Assembly (NCBI GenBank): GCA_018873245.2
Contig: JAEMBT020000001.1
Location: forward strand, 4,430,001 to 4,494,000
From: Archegozetes longisetosus
Lineage: Eukaryota; Arthropoda; Arachnida; Sarcoptiformes; Trhypochthoniidae
DNA: 64,000 nucleotides
Reading direction: 5' to 3'
Of this stretch, positions 12,660-26,700 are shown piece after piece. A model generated the notes under the pieces. It was given only the letters and a program-made list of their open reading frames with translations. It was not told the DNA's origin and did no database searches. The translations under genes and the position numbers were made by a program. The stretch's first letter is position 1. The number at the start of each line of letters is the position of its first letter.

Positions 12660-13510
12660 CCAAGATTTGACACAAGTTTGACTAACTTACAAGTATTACC
12701 TCTTTGTTCGTGCAATTCATACAGAAATAGGAATGCTTTCGAAATATGTTGTGAGTTGGGAATTGGAGCGAATGCAGTGCTTTTATAGCACGGAATTACG
12801 AGATATTTCCCATCGGATTGAAAACTAGAAATGATGGCTCGTAACAAAGATATCGATATTTGGTTAGAGAGCATAATAGGGGATCGCATATTCTTTCACA
12901 TAAAACCTATACTTTTCTGCTTCTATCTCAACAAAAAATTCATATTTATTACTGTAATTTTTCTAAAAAGACTACTTTCGCGACAAATGTGATGCCTCTT
13001 ATGCGTTTCATCTCATGCTTTTTCCTATCAGACATAGAAAGTGGTTTTCAAGCTTGTTAATAATTGGTTTTTGTTGTAAAAACTGTTTCCAACTTTTCTA
13101 CTTTGAACTTTATTTTTCCTTTCGCGAAATGATTCAGAATATATTTTTGTATTCGGTACAAGTCGATTCGAAGTTGACTTTGGATGAAAAAAATATTGCC
13201 ATTAAAATGAATCATTATTCTATTTATTATTTGATAGATTATTCTCGTGAGATTTTTAGACTTTTTGAAAGCTATTCATTTCTATTATGGATCTGCGAAT
13301 GAGCCTTTATAAACAACTCAAGTCAGATATTTGTTTTATTTGATGGCATTTCAGAGCAAGACATTATTTCAAACTAATACTAAGAGGACACAAATTGAAG
13401 CCGGAGCAACAATAGAAGTATCTTTTCGTCTAATTATTGATTACTTGAGTATTCCTCCAGAGAAAGAATTTTTTTGTTCTAATAAAAATCACAGCCCAGC
13501 CTGGATATAG
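12660..13510 (+). pseudogene. Possible decayed membrane-protein gene
   Basis: Three plus-strand frames carry stretches that read as one protein if frameshifts are allowed. They are an amphipathic segment (…ELERMQCFYSTELRDISHRI, about 12745-12832), a hydrophobic block rich in F, I and L (about 12880-12980), and a further 95-codon frame at 13015-13302 with another hydrophobic patch near its start (SLLIIGFCC). The alternation of polar and hydrophobic stretches resembles a multi-pass receptor such as an arthropod chemoreceptor, but no diagnostic motif is present. It is not recognised as any family. Chance ORFs in AT-rich DNA are the main alternative. Confidence 0.2.
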
Positions 13511-15278
13511 TGAACCAAAAGCGTTTATTATAACCGGGATTCGCTATCTATTCTGTTATTGCGAATATTAACTATAAAATCGAAATTAAAATATTAGCTC
13601 AATTATAACTATGTAAAGGTTAGGACAGAAAAATTAAACTAATTTATACGATGCTTAATCCTAAACCGAATATTTTTACAATTTTTGTGGATATTTGAAG
13701 ATTTTCTGCAAACTTCAAAAGAGTTGACAGTAATTGAAGACTATTTTTTGCCAATCGACGGCACTTACGTATAGACAACATCAACCAGCGATATTAGTGC
13801 TCTGAGCCTTAAACTGATGAAAGCCATGCAAACCTAATTAAAGTGATTAATAATTAACTTTAATAAAATCGAAACTGAGTGATATTTTAACAAGTTACTA
13901 GATAAACATTAATTAGACTGAACCTAATCTACTTTATTATAACAAGCTAAATGAAAAATTTAAGTTAACTTGTAAGTTTAAATTGATTCACGGTAATGCT
14001 ATGTTAACATTTATTCAGAATAACTGGGTTTTTACTATGAGTGGATTCACTATAATAGTACTTTGCCTTGTGAGTTTTATGGAATGAGAGTTTCGTGCAA
14101 AACAATGTGTTCACTATATACGTGATGTACTGTATTACAAAACGAGCAACTGATTCAATATTGGAATTTCATGCTGTATATTTATCAAGAATAATACTGA
14201 ATAAGTCTAAACTCTACACACAATACATATTCATTAAAAGAAGACAACTAAATAAATGATGTTTAGAGCAAATATTTCTCAAACTTTAATACAGAGCGAT
14301 GACTGATCTAAAGATCGAGACCATAAATCATCTAGCATTTAGACATTTTTCCAGCTCTAAAAATCTGTGGACATAACAATCAAAACTAATACTTTCGTTT
14401 CCTCCTTTCTATTCCGTATGACAAAAGGTAAACGAAAAGAATATCTTAATAATAAACATTAATGGGTTCGCTCTTATCTCTAAATGTCCTAACCCTTAGT
14501 ATGCTTTGACTAACTTCTCCTCTCCAAACCTTTCTTTGAATTACTCAATGAAAATGTTTCTCTGAGTTTCTCTTTAATAATAGCCAAGTACTTAATTGCT
14601 GTTCATCCGAAAGCAAAGCCACTGGTTTTGTTATATGTATTGATTTTCCTAAAAAAGTGTTTTACCGTTTATACTAAAATTATTATATGAATGCTTATCA
14701 CTCTATTATAGTTCTCGAGTTAATAAAAACACTTGAAATGTCGAGACATTGCGTTTATTATACGACTATTGCTACAAACCGTTCATTCTCATAGGATATT
14801 CAATTTTTGAGCTTCTCAGACCAAAATTGACTTAAATGTATGAGGATGCGATAAGCGCTAATTTTGTATTCAAAAGAGCGTTTTGTTCGAGTTTTCAATA
14901 GAATTCTAGTCTTATATAAACTTGTTACTCGTGAAAAAACTTGTTTTATCAGAGTTTTCTCGAGCTTTCAATATATTTCAATTTGTTTGAGATGTCATAG
15001 AATTGCGTGAAATTCGTTTGAAATGTTTTCTTTTCGAACATAAATCTCTTGGAGAAAAGTTTTCCCAAAGTCAAATGGAAAATTTGCTTAACTTAAATGA
15101 ATAGATTTTCTTATAGTACTTGCATTGATCAAATTTCTTAAATGATAATTCAGATATTCAGCTAATAGAATATAGTGAAGATTTTTTCGAAATTTAACCT
15201 CTTCTTACAAAACGTTGCGTGTTATCATTATTACGTAGGTTGACTCTATTTAAAGATGGAGATAACTGTGTGTATATA
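13511..15278. other. No gene seen
   Basis: A/T-rich sequence with no open frame, repeat structure or splice pattern that can be supported on either strand. Confidence 0.4.
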
Positions 15279-15420
15279 CAGTAACACTTCTTAAGTTGAG
15301 CACATTTGGGACCGGTAAATCCTCTCTAACTTACAGAGGTATTCAAGTTATAGTGGTTTTTAAGCATTATAGTCTATGAAAAATGTCCAGAAATCACGTT
15401 CAACTTGAAAGGTGTTACTG
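15279..15420. mobile_element. 142-bp Tc1/mariner- or pogo-type MITE
   Basis: The ends CAGTAACACTTCTTAAGTTG and, inverted, CAGTAACACCTTTCAAGTTG match over about 25 bp, and each is bordered by TA (15277-15278 and 15421-15422), the target duplication of Tc1/mariner/pogo elements. There is no coding capacity. It is a non-autonomous copy that lies downstream of the putative membrane-protein exons. Confidence 0.75.
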
Positions 15421-15922
15421 TATATAATTCCATTAATGAGTTATCTATTATTTCGATTGACCTCAAGTTATAAAAATTGATATTTTATCAGTTATGTGAA
15501 TTTATTTATTCACATTAGCTCCTCTACCGTTCTTTTTAATGTTCATATAAAACGTTATAATTACATAAAATACACGAATTATGAACAATAAATTTTTAAA
15601 CACATAACAAAAACTTTTGATTAATCTTCAAGAATGATATAATTTTTAGTTAGATCCTTGAGAACCTTATTCAAAGCCCATGTCTTAAGAAACAATCAGT
15701 ATTTCATTTATCCAAAATCATTATTCTTTCATAAACACAAATAATCAAATCTAATACTGTATAAACTTTTGTGAATAAAATCTGATATTTTAATATACAT
15801 TAAACTTGGTTTAAAATACAGAATATAAACATTGAAAATATGAGATCACTTGATAAGATTATATAATCTTCAGAACACGATAACATATATTGTTTGCTGC
15901 GAAACGATATACTTCGATCCAA

Positions 15923-16937
15923 TCATACATTGGACTCATCATTAATTGTCGAATAATTGGGCACATCTTTATTAGGGTCCAAAATCCTTAGACTACTATC
16001 ACTGTTGACGAGAATCTGTTTTCTTCTGGGAATCTTAAACTCAAGATTTTCATTCTTGAATCGATGACAATTCGTAACGAGGACAATGGTTATGATGGCG
16101 GCATAAAATATAAGCACAATCTGTGGACAAATAGGAGCATAAAATGAATGATTTTTATGTGGACAAAGAAGAAACAAATAAAAATGAATGATTTTTTGTG
16201 TGCAATAATAGTGTATTACTACAAGTGCCCGGCATTTATTATGTTGAATCTGTTTGAAACGTTTTTTCGTATTACTTACAATAATATATATTATTGCGTC
16301 TATTTTCTGCTGCATAAAAAGGTTTGCCATTTGTTGATCCGTTATGTCATTGGAATGAAAAGCTCGTGATAAAACTGTGTGATTACAGTATATTTGCGGA
16401 AGCCTGTAAAATATAAATTAGTTCTAATAATACTCTCTTCTTTCTCTCTCTTTATTGAGTTAAATTTGTCAATCTTTCCAAAATTAAATTTATTTAATCA
16501 ACTCTTTTTCAAGTTAAAGCTTTTTCTCCCCGACGCTTACTTAATAAGTGTTTGCTTCAAATCTTCGTGACTTTCAAGCGTTTGAAAACATTTATTGATT
16601 ATTGCCTTACATTTCGATAGGTATTCTGTACTGTAAATAAATTTTATTTTGTATCTCTAGGAAATAATTGCTCAAAATATTTAAAGAAAATTGACTTAAA
16701 AAACTATTTGTAAAGAAATTGGGTGAGTTTTTATATACTTGGAGTATTCATTAGAGATAAAGAGTATATTATATTAAGATTATAAGATTATAACAAATTA
16801 TTCTTAAGACGATCAAAATAACGACTTTCAGTAATCCTGATTGAAAAAAGGAAAAAACATACGATAACTCATTTATCTAATTATTATTTACAGTGTTTTC
16901 GGCTTCGATAACGAAAGCTCTTGCAGTCGAATAAATC
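15923..16937 (-). CDS. 3' exons of a one-pass membrane protein, unknown family
   Basis: Four exons can be joined on the minus strand with canonical sites and matching phases: 16937-16892 (donor GTAAAT), 16630-16541 (TTTACAG / GTAAGC), 16403-16280 (TTTACAG / GTAAGT) and 16120-15923 (TCCACAG to TGA). Together they give about 150 residues: a polar cysteine-containing part (TEYLSKCKAIINKCF, then LPQIYCNHTVL), one hydrophobic span of about 20 residues (IIYIIIVLIFYAAIITIVLV), and a basic then acidic tail of about 45 residues ending ESNV. The tail end fits a class I PDZ ligand (S/T-x-hydrophobic). The last two exons lie in a 135-codon open frame with raised G+C. The protein is not recognised. Upstream exons are not settled; coding-like frames at about 17460-17720 (for example a stretch reading VPDLSFTRIFDSIFNEFK) may belong to it but do not join in phase. 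The main doubt is that splice sites were picked by eye. Confidence 0.45.
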
Positions 16938-17820
16938 CTTAATAGAATTGAACAAAAAAAGTCAAATTCTCTTCGCAAACAACTTATATATATTTAGAAA
17001 TTAAGCCCTGTCTCAAATTATTTGCTAACGATTATTTGTTAACTCAAAGATTAAGTGTGTTTGCTAACGGTGTGAGCATAGTTTCTCTTGTTATTCAATC
17101 TATGAAAGTAATGGTGAATTTTGTACGGCTCTTTTTTCTAAAGCTTTATTCCTTATATAATTTTGTTTTTGAACTTCAATAGGCTAAACATCCAATAAAA
17201 CTGAAAATATTAAAAAAATAGTTTTAAATGTCTAAAGTTTTCGAAAAATTGGCTTCCAGGTTCAAATAAATATAATTAATTCTTAAGCCGTTTACTTAAA
17301 AGAATGTAAGTCCTGTTGTTAGTTAGTTTGAAATTAATTTTTCAGAGATTTTGTCTCTTCCTGAGTAAATTCCGAAAATTTTGCGAGACTAGTATTCTTC
17401 AGCAAAAATTTAAATAATCAAAACTTGTCGGATCGAATTAGATATTAAAAAACATGATTCACAGTGAAAGCACTTCATAGAATCGACAGTAGTTTTGCAT
17501 TCATGTCGAATTTTCTCAGTCCTTTCGGCAATTTATTATAGCTTTTGATTCCACTGCTTCAACAAAATCTTTATTCCGAGACAAAGTAATGAATGCCTGA
17601 AGATTGAAGGCTACAATTGGTTTAGAATAACAGATGTTCTGACTACGACTTTAAATTCATTGAAAATGCTATCAAAGATTCTGGTGAAAGACAGATCTGG
17701 CACTTCTTTATTCTGAATATTTTGCTAGTTTTGAATTCTAAACATATTTTAAATTTGGTAGATTTTGACTAGCAACTCAACCGAGCTTTTCAAACTCTAT
17801 ACTAATCGATATTTTAAGTT
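16938..17820 (-). other. Possible upstream exons of the membrane-protein gene
   Basis: Several minus-strand frames look coding, notably about 17718-17620 after an ATTCAG acceptor and about 17567-17490 after a TCTTCAG acceptor. The gap between those two holds a CTAAAC branch-point-like sequence. No donor/acceptor combination links them in phase to the exon at 16937, so they are either exons with a missed neighbour or remnants of a decayed gene. Confidence 0.2.
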
Positions 17821-17828
17821 ATTATTAC

Positions 17829-18120
17829 TAGTGGTGAAACCAGAAATTTTGAGTAGGATGTGTGCAAAGTTCGAAATACTGAGTGGGAATAGATCAATAA
17901 TTTAAGTTTGATTGAACATATACTTTCTGATCAAATCTCATGGTACTCTGGTTTTAAATTTGAATCATCCAGTAATTTTACTTTATTTTTTCGCAATCAT
18001 AACAAACAAACAGTTTTATGTTTAAAAACATATAACTTTTTCATGAAGTTAGCAGAAGATTTGAGTTATGGTACCCGTGCACCCCTCAACCTCTGCTGAT
18101 TTTGCCACGGTTCATAAGCT
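17829..18120. mobile_element. 292-bp hAT-type MITE
   Basis: A perfect 8-bp target duplication ATTATTAC (17821-17828 and 18121-18128) brackets the element, and 8 bp is the hAT signature. The left end TAGTGGTGAAACC and inverted right end AGCTTATGAACC are imperfect inverted repeats, with GTGC-ending subterminal sequences on both sides. The short open frame inside is chance. Confidence 0.7.
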
Positions 18121-18128
18121 ATTATTAC

Positions 18129-21100
18129 TTATTTGAACGATTCGTTGAGAAAATTGCATGCCACATGAATCTCGAACTGGCTTCCTGAATATATTGGAGA
18201 TTTGGAGATTTGGTAGAGAAACAACTCAAATTCAATGATTTAGATGAGCTTAGATTTGAGTCATTCCAGAAGCCAAAGGTAAGCTTTAGCTCATCATTAG
18301 TAAGAAGAGCATTGAAGTGAGATAACTAGCCGTTGGACTAACTTTTTATTTATGCCTTCGATCAAACATCTCATTAGTTTAGTTGATTCGCAAATCTATT
18401 CATTAATTTCACTCACTCTTAATGACAACAAGAGGAAAATTGATTTTTTGTGTTTACATGAGATAAACAAAGCGTTGTCGATATAATAGAAAATTAAATT
18501 TTTGAATATCCAGTAGAAATAGAGGTGAGTTTTTTCATGAATAAAATGCAGGCATGCTTGAGATCTTCATGCGTTCATTCACAAGAGCTACCATTAACAT
18601 GTTTTTAGTCAGTGTCTTTCGATTAAAGTTTTCTTAGTCATTTTGGTCTAAATAGACGTCAAATAAAAACAATAAAAAACATTTACATTGATTACAAAAC
18701 TTTACTTGTTTGAGAAAGAAATACTTTCTATTGATTTTCCTCTATATGGCAGAAAAATAGTGGCATCAATTTTATAGAAATTTCTAAATTAAGACAACTT
18801 TTAGAACAGCATTGAAAAGTTTGTTTTGAGATTATTTACAGGTAAATGTATTCTGATGCTAATCAAAAAGTTTGAAAATTTGATTTTATGCATTGAAAAG
18901 CAAATTTTCCATTAGCTATATTACTGAAAACAGTAGTTTCGCATTGCTTTTATCACGAAATTCATCCTAAATTATTGATGAACATTAGATTCTCTGAAAT
19001 ATGAACTCATATTTTAATCATGAAAATGGAAATTTTTTATTTAAATCAGCCTCTTATGTTTCTGCTAGCGAGTTATAGGCAACTCATTTCATAAGAATCT
19101 CATATTGACATGACTGGAGTCCTATTTCTAAATGAAAGATCACTAAAACATCAACAACATTGAAAGTATTAAATTACTATTCTTAATAGGAAAATGTTAC
19201 CTCTTCTTTTAGACAACTACTACAACCAGAAAGTCTTTAGTTTGCCTTAAGTTTCAATATTTCAAAGTTTATGAGATTTGAATGTTTAAACAGTGTTCTA
19301 AATGTCAAACTATTTATCTGATCATACAATCTATTGAATGAAATGTGACATAAAGAGAATTTATTTCAGTTTATATTGAATGTAATGTTGAAGTTCTAGC
19401 TGATTTTCCGACTAAAGTCCATATTCTTATTAGTGATTTGATTGGTGTTTGCAATCGATTTTCGAATCAAATATTTGTGAAACGAAATTTGGTGAAACCT
19501 ACGATAAATAAACACTTACCCAAAGCCACCCAAAAGTCTATTGAATTTTTTTCAGCAGCAGATCGAAAGAAAATTGACTTTTAGGGGAAATGTATCGGAA
19601 GATCAAAAAAGTTGAAGTAAATGAAAATAAATCTTCCAATTAGCTGAACAAACGCTTGGTCTAAAATTTTATGATTTATAAGCTTATAAAAGGTTCAATT
19701 ATTTTCAAAATATGCCTCATTATAGTTCATTTATCTGAATTGTCGGAAAGACCTGAATTATCTGAAAGATGACGAAGCTGTAGGTCTTCACATGAAAGAG
19801 ATACCTATACCTTAAAATTTCGAAAACCCTGTTTCATTAATTTATCGCAGAAAAATGATCACGTTTTCTAAACCTAAATTAGATTTTCAAATACCCTCTT
19901 ATATAAGTTAAATGAGAATTGAATGAAAATTTATTAGACTTTATAATAGACCTCAGTTTTCGAGCAAAACTTGTCTTCGCCCTCATAGCCATGAAATTCA
20001 AAATATATGCTAATATGCTAATAGATTGAGCTGTGGTCAAATATTTATCAGAGATAATGAAACCTTGAATATTTTTATTCATCAACAAACTATTAGTCAT
20101 GGAGTTAATTAATTATTAATTATTATTGGGAATTAGTTAGTTCCCTAATGAGAATTTGAGAGCAATTTCTCTATATTAATATTAGAATCTCTATAGATTC
20201 ATAAAAATAAAATTAATTTTATCTGCTTGAAAACAGGTTTTTCAAAATTTTATTTCTCGGAAGAATAACGATAACTGTTGAAAAATTTTTAGCTTCGAAT
20301 AAGATTGAAAGGTAAATCTTATTAAATGGTAAATTAACTAACTGTCCTCTAAATTTTCTTTCAATTTTTTCTAATCTCATTCGCTGACAGAATATTTCAG
20401 AAAATAAATTTTAAGACTTGAACTTTAGTAAACCAAATCTGAATCTCGTTTGAATCTGAACTTTAGCGCAATTGGCAAAAGTATAAAATAAATATTTGCA
20501 ATCTGTTTATCGAATACTATGCTCAATTTTCATATTTCAAACATCAAAATCAATATTTCAACACTATTATGAGTGACGCACTTAAACAAAACTTCTAAAG
20601 AATGCTTGTTGCCAAACATAAATTTAACTTTGATATGTATAATCATTAAGATTGAAGTTTTGAATCTCATTATTTTGCGTTTTTTGTATTTTTGCCAGGA
20701 GTCGATCGACTTTCCCTAAACTAGAATCTACACAAATACAATGCTGCGATAATTCCTGAAGGCATCTGGAAATAAAGAAACTACTCTAACGCAAGTTTCT
20801 ATTCATTCCAAAATAAGAAACTTATCTTGAGGTTTACGAAGCAAGCCATGTTTTATATGCAAATTTCATATTATATTAGTCTTAATGAACAGTATTATTC
20901 AAAGGACTCAAGCGGGATATTCTGAGACTATGAGATTTTAAAGCACGGAATTATCGCGAAATTTTCAGTACATGAAACTAATTAAATTTATCTTTTATTC
21001 GTGAGAAATAATCAAGTCTAAATTAAACTAATTTCCAACAGTGCATTTTCATTAATAAACTGAAAAAGTTTTTCATAACAAGTTTTACTTTTGATTAAAA

Positions 21101-23507
21101 TCATTAGTTGATTTAATTTTATGCTCCTTATAATATTTAGTGAACTTCACGTAAAAATGAGTGATGCTTAAGAAATTATTGATCGCGAATAACTTGTATT
21201 GTTTCTTTCTTTAAAGACCATTATTTAATAGACTTGGATAAATAATTGCTCGTTCGCGCTCTACATGAATACGAAATCATAGAAAAGCGAGTGAAAGTAT
21301 GCTATCGTGCAATTTAGAGCAAGCTTTATATCAAAGCTATTCTTAATTTAAGTTCTAGTCTGTCATAATATCTATGAAAAAGAGATGAATAGGATTTGAA
21401 AAATTAATGAGTTCAACACATTAGCACTTATTCTAATATAATATGTGAGTTTATATATGAAAAGATAGTTAGTGTATAAACGCCAAACCCTTATATACGT
21501 AGTAGTTATAAATAGCTCGAAGTATAGCGATTCTGTGTATCAAGTCTGATATTAAGTTGACGTTTACTAGAGTTTTGTAACGTTACAAATTTACTGATGT
21601 GTTAATGTGCAGATGTGCTCAAAATTTCTCTCTCTCTCTCTCTACCAGTATTTCGTCCTTTGCATCTAATTCGTTATGTCATTATTGCTAAAATCGAGTT
21701 AAAGATTTTTTTTGCTCTTAAAACAACTGAACTCTTATTTTATCTCTTATTTCTTTTGTTACATAGGGAAGATCTTAATTTATTAAGCTGTTTGTTCGTT
21801 TCAATTTGTCAAATCAGTTATTTTCTTGCATTAATGAAATTAGGTTTTAATGAAATTAGGTTTTAATGAAATAATTATTTTCTCAAGACGTCACGCAATT
21901 CTTGTATTAAAACTTTATTTGTTAAGATTTTATTTGAAAAAATAATATTCGATAATGTTTTCATAAGTATAAGAGCATTAAAATCGTTTTAGTCCTAATG
22001 CATGTCTTTCTTATTGAATTATTTAGAAATCAAGAGTTTCGTAAGAATTCTTAGAATTTTCTGAGATTCTGAGAAGTAGTCAGAAAATTGTGGAAAAATA
22101 AGCACTTTGAATATGAAAACCAAATAATTCATACAAATTGTAATTAGCAATGGCTTTAATTTGATTATACATCTAATGGCTTTATCAAAAGAGTTTTAAT
22201 AAATAATATCTTTAAAAACATGAATAACAAATTTTGATCGTTTTATTTGAGTACAATATAAATCAAGCCTAATATAATGAACGTAATATTGTATTAGAGC
22301 GCATCTAACTTTCGGCTTCATTTAGTATGTGCACTAACGCTAGCATTTTATTACGGCTTATTTTTTACGCTTCTCTTCAAAGCTTTCACGTGAGTGATGC
22401 TTTGAGCTCAAGTTTTTGAGGGTTGCTCGTAAACATAAATCTCAAAGAGTAACGTAAAAATCTTTTTCCTAGGATCATCAAATATTTGAAATCCATTGAA
22501 AAATATTAAACTTACAATGTTGAAAATATTTCTGCTTCTTTCAACCTTTATTGAATAAAATAATTATATTTACTTTATTCTAGTATTCGTCAAACTTTAA
22601 TCACTTGTTTATGAAACAATTAATCAATTTTATAATGCAAACAACACTCAGGTTATCGAGTTACAGTTAATCACTAAGAAAGCAATAAGTTGATCAGTTG
22701 TCTCCAACAATTTAATATTTGTTACAATTTGCACAGCATTCAACTTAGACTTTATTGAATAGAACACAGAATCTGTTTAATTGAGTGCATCTATTAGAGG
22801 AATATATTCCAAATCAAAATCCATGAATTGTATATTTTTCTGAAACTAATCATCAATCATTAAAAACAGGATCCGAATAAAGAAATGTGGTTACAATTGT
22901 TCGTCATTCTTAAGTTTGAAATTCTCTTGTTTTATATCCAGAAAGTTTAACATAAGCTGGAACTCGATTCCAAACTCACAACTAATAAAGAAGGATTTAT
23001 TCTTGACAATAACTCAAATGTTTGTGAGTGGTATAAGTCAAATAAAATGTGCTAAAAAACAAATAAAAGTCCATAAAGATTTAATAAAATACGAGTTCCT
23101 CTTTTTTCTTTAATCTGAATTTTACTATTTATGTTTTATACAATATTTGACGCAATAACTAATTCGAAATTCATGTTTTTTCACTTATAAATAATGAATT
23201 CGCTAATTATATGACTTTTATCAAAATGCATTAACAGCTTATTGTAGATAAAACTCTAGTTATAGAGAAAGCTTTTTGTAGTTCCATACAATCCATAAGA
23301 GAGTATCTCTGGTAATAGATTCCTGATTTGCATAATTTGGAAGATATTTTTATCTTGTATTTTGTTAAGCTTAGTTCTAACAAAAACAGATTCAATATGT
23401 AGGCAATCTTTCCAAATTCTAGTACTGTATAAGAGTGAGATGTCAATACGATTATGCGAGTATCTTTCGATCTTTAACTTCTAAAGATATGCCTTTCGAT
23501 CTTGTAC
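18129..23507. other. Gene-poor AT-rich DNA
   Basis: No gene is supported on either strand. Features are a TC microsatellite at 21627-21643 and a 17-bp direct repeat (AATGAAATTAGGTTTTA, about 2.5 copies) near 21833-21875. Confidence 0.45.
21627..21643. repeat. TC dinucleotide microsatellite
   Basis: An uninterrupted run of TC units, 17 bp. It is a simple-sequence repeat with no other feature attached. Confidence 0.9.
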
Positions 23508-23748
23508 TTAAACTAATGATATGCGAAGACCCACTCGAATCGAACTTAAGCCGTACGTTAAAATATTCCTCATTTTGAGGTATAGTTTGCTGGAAAGAAT
23601 GATATTAATTTTATTCGTAAGTGAATAGTCTGCTCGAATTGTTCGCCTTATGGAGCTTGATCCTGGTTTCAGTCTTTTAAAACCATATTCAACTGAGTAG
23701 CTGTCTAGAGATAAAGCTAGCGCTTGACTTCTCTTAGATTAATTAATT
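23508..23748 (-). other. G+C-raised open frame, unknown
   Basis: An 80-codon stop-free frame on the minus strand with G+C near 40%, reading …SYSVEYGFKRLKPGSSSIRR… at its upstream end. No ATG lies near its start and no splice sites can be assigned with confidence. On the opposite strand the same DNA reads DPGFSLLKPYSTE before a stop, so a transposon fragment is equally possible. Confidence 0.2.
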
Positions 23749-26700
23749 TCATTACTTGTTTGCTATCTCAAACCTCATTGTATGAGAAGATTTATTGAGA
23801 AATAGAGATTAAGTGATTTTGTTTTTGCGAATAACATTTTGTATACTTTTCTATTCATTGTTATCTTAGAAAAACATTATTTTAAACCTCAATTTATGTT
23901 GAAACTTTTCTCGTAACAAACCAACTTAATTTTATTTCAGTGAATCAATAGTAAAATGACTGATAAAATATCGAATTTAAGATTCAACTCTAATCTTATT
24001 AACTGAATGAATAAAAGTTATGTTGTAGAAAAAACTCTTATCACCTAAATACTGGTTGACTAAACTTTTGAATGAAATCAATTTCATTTAAGATTAGTGT
24101 CAAAAATAATTTTTGACTTAAAAAATCACATATTGTTAAAAAGTACAGATGTAGGCAATGAATAAAATAGATTTTACACAAATAGAGAGAATATAAATAG
24201 AATAATCCGTTATGGAAAACTATAGAAAACTGTGGAAGAATTCATTAGAGTTTGAAGTTTAGTAAATATTTTTTATTTTGCAGCAAATGAACTGCCTTTA
24301 GAAAGCGATAGCCGAAAGATAAAAACAAACAAATCTTAAGAGCTGTCACTTCGGCATAAGAAATAAGAAAATGAAAGAAAGAGAAAGTCTTATTAAATCA
24401 GTTTGAATACCTGCCAGCGTTGCAGAGCCTCTCACGGACTGAATGTACATAAAAGTAAGGCATTCTTCAAATGGCAAAACTAAAGAACCAATACTTCAGT
24501 GTGTCTTCTATTTGAAAATCACTTCACTTTGAGTAAGAAAAAAACAAATTTAAAGAACACATTGATTTATTTTCTTAACTTTACAATTGATTTTTGACTC
24601 ACATTAACACTAAACTATTTCTTGTAGTCTATCTCTTTTAATGTCATTTTTTTCTTTATTACTAGACTCGATGTCTATTTCTCGACTGAAACAAACTTTC
24701 TGTTTGCATATTTCTATTTCCATCAATGATAGAGTCGAGTGTGAGTTCGAGTGAATGAGAGTCAAAGCGAGTTAAAGGACAATCTATTGATATTTTGGTT
24801 GCTTTTCACATGAGGCGATACTGCGCTCTGATATCTATTTTTTACAGTCAAACCCATATTTGTCAAAGTTCCTCAAACACTATTCAGCTAAATAAACACA
24901 TCAAATGAGAGAATTTATAACTATTCCAAATAAAATAATTAGAAAGTCTCAGTTAATGATCATTTTAATAATGAACTCTTAAAAGTTTAGAAGTTTTTAA
25001 TCCTAAAATTTCTGTGATATATATATAAACAAATTTAATAACTACTGAAGATAAGTATCTCTTTATTGCCAGTTATTAAGTTGTTTAGCCTTTTTTAATA
25101 ACTAATACTTAGCTACCCGTGTATTAATTATTAAAACATTTATTGATTTTTCTTTTTTGGTATTCTTTCGTCATAACTCTAACATTTATCATTTGATGAA
25201 AGCAGTGAACAATCTTCACATTCATTCACTATTGTTTGCTTTCTCTCGTGATTCATTGGTTGATAAGGCTTCGTAATAGATATTGTATTCAACTCTATCT
25301 GTAATATATCGAATAATTAATAATTAATTTGTAGGCACGGAAGGTTTTGGTACTGAAAAAGTTGTTTATAGCCAGTATTTTAGGCTATGATTATCAGCAA
25401 ATATATGACTAATGATTTTGTGAAAAAATGATTTATATAAATTGGTGATTCAGTGTGAAACTAAAATTTACTTTTAATTTTCATGAGAATCAACTTTATT
25501 ACTTAATGATTACTTCGAAAATTTTTCAATAGTAGGAAAATAGCTTATTTTAGTCAACCAATTCTTACGGCATAAGTTTTGTTCATTCAGAGAGTTAAAA
25601 TAAAAATTCAATGATTGTGGACTATTGAAACGCATCTATTTTCTAAGCTGAGTTAATCACTCATATTATGCTTTGATAGTGAATGCGAATAGAAATTTAA
25701 ACATTTAATAATAAATTTTGAAGAAATACAAATATAATTACCATATTTTTGTATAACAAAAACAGATTTGTGTATATTAAAATAGTAATAGAAATCAATA
25801 TTCTTTTGACTTTGATTATTGTTGCGAAAAGCTTTAAAATAGAAGATAAGTTAATGTTCGCACAGTTAGAGAGGTAGTGATAGTAACTAAAAATCAAAAC
25901 AATAAGAGATATTTGAAACTTATCAAAATTCATAAAAATGATATTAAAGCTAACATCAGAATATTCTCAAAGGTATTGACTTAATCAAGAATTTTATGTT
26001 GTGTTGCAAGCGAAATGTGTAGCCTTTTAGAGTAAAAATTTGCTTAAATGTTGAATTTATCTCAGAACTCACCAAATTATCTGAGATTTTATCTTAATAG
26101 TCATTAAAATATCGAAATTGTAGATAATGATAAACAGTTATTGATTAGGTTAAATTCAAAATAGATGCAAACTGTATGATAAAATCTGCATTAATTTGAC
26201 ACCAAATAGTAACAGCAATAATATACATTTTTCAGCAATAACTCAAGTAATATAACACCTGATATTATGCTTATAGTGTGGGCGTCATTGATCACATATA
26301 AGAAGCCGATAATACCCAATGCAAATTCATCTGTACTTAGTTATCAATGAGGTAGACCAGTGATCCTTATACTGACTCTATTCATTAAACATTGACGTTT
26401 TAAGTAAAGTTTTCTTGGATTTTATTCAAAAAAGTCTAATAACTCTGATTAAACAATTTAAAGTTGAGAAATAGTTCAGGATTCGCTCAAGAAAATTGTC
26501 GAAAAAGTGTTGTATTTTGAAGACGATCAACCTTTTATTCTTCGCACTCCTGTCTGTCCAAATAGACATTGTGGTGGTTTTGTATCACTCTACGAATTCA
26601 TATATTCTCGTCTGATTGGATATTATGCAAGATCACTGATTATTAGCGCCACCTAACAAGTAATGAAACTAAAATTGTTGATTTCATAAAAATCTAATAT

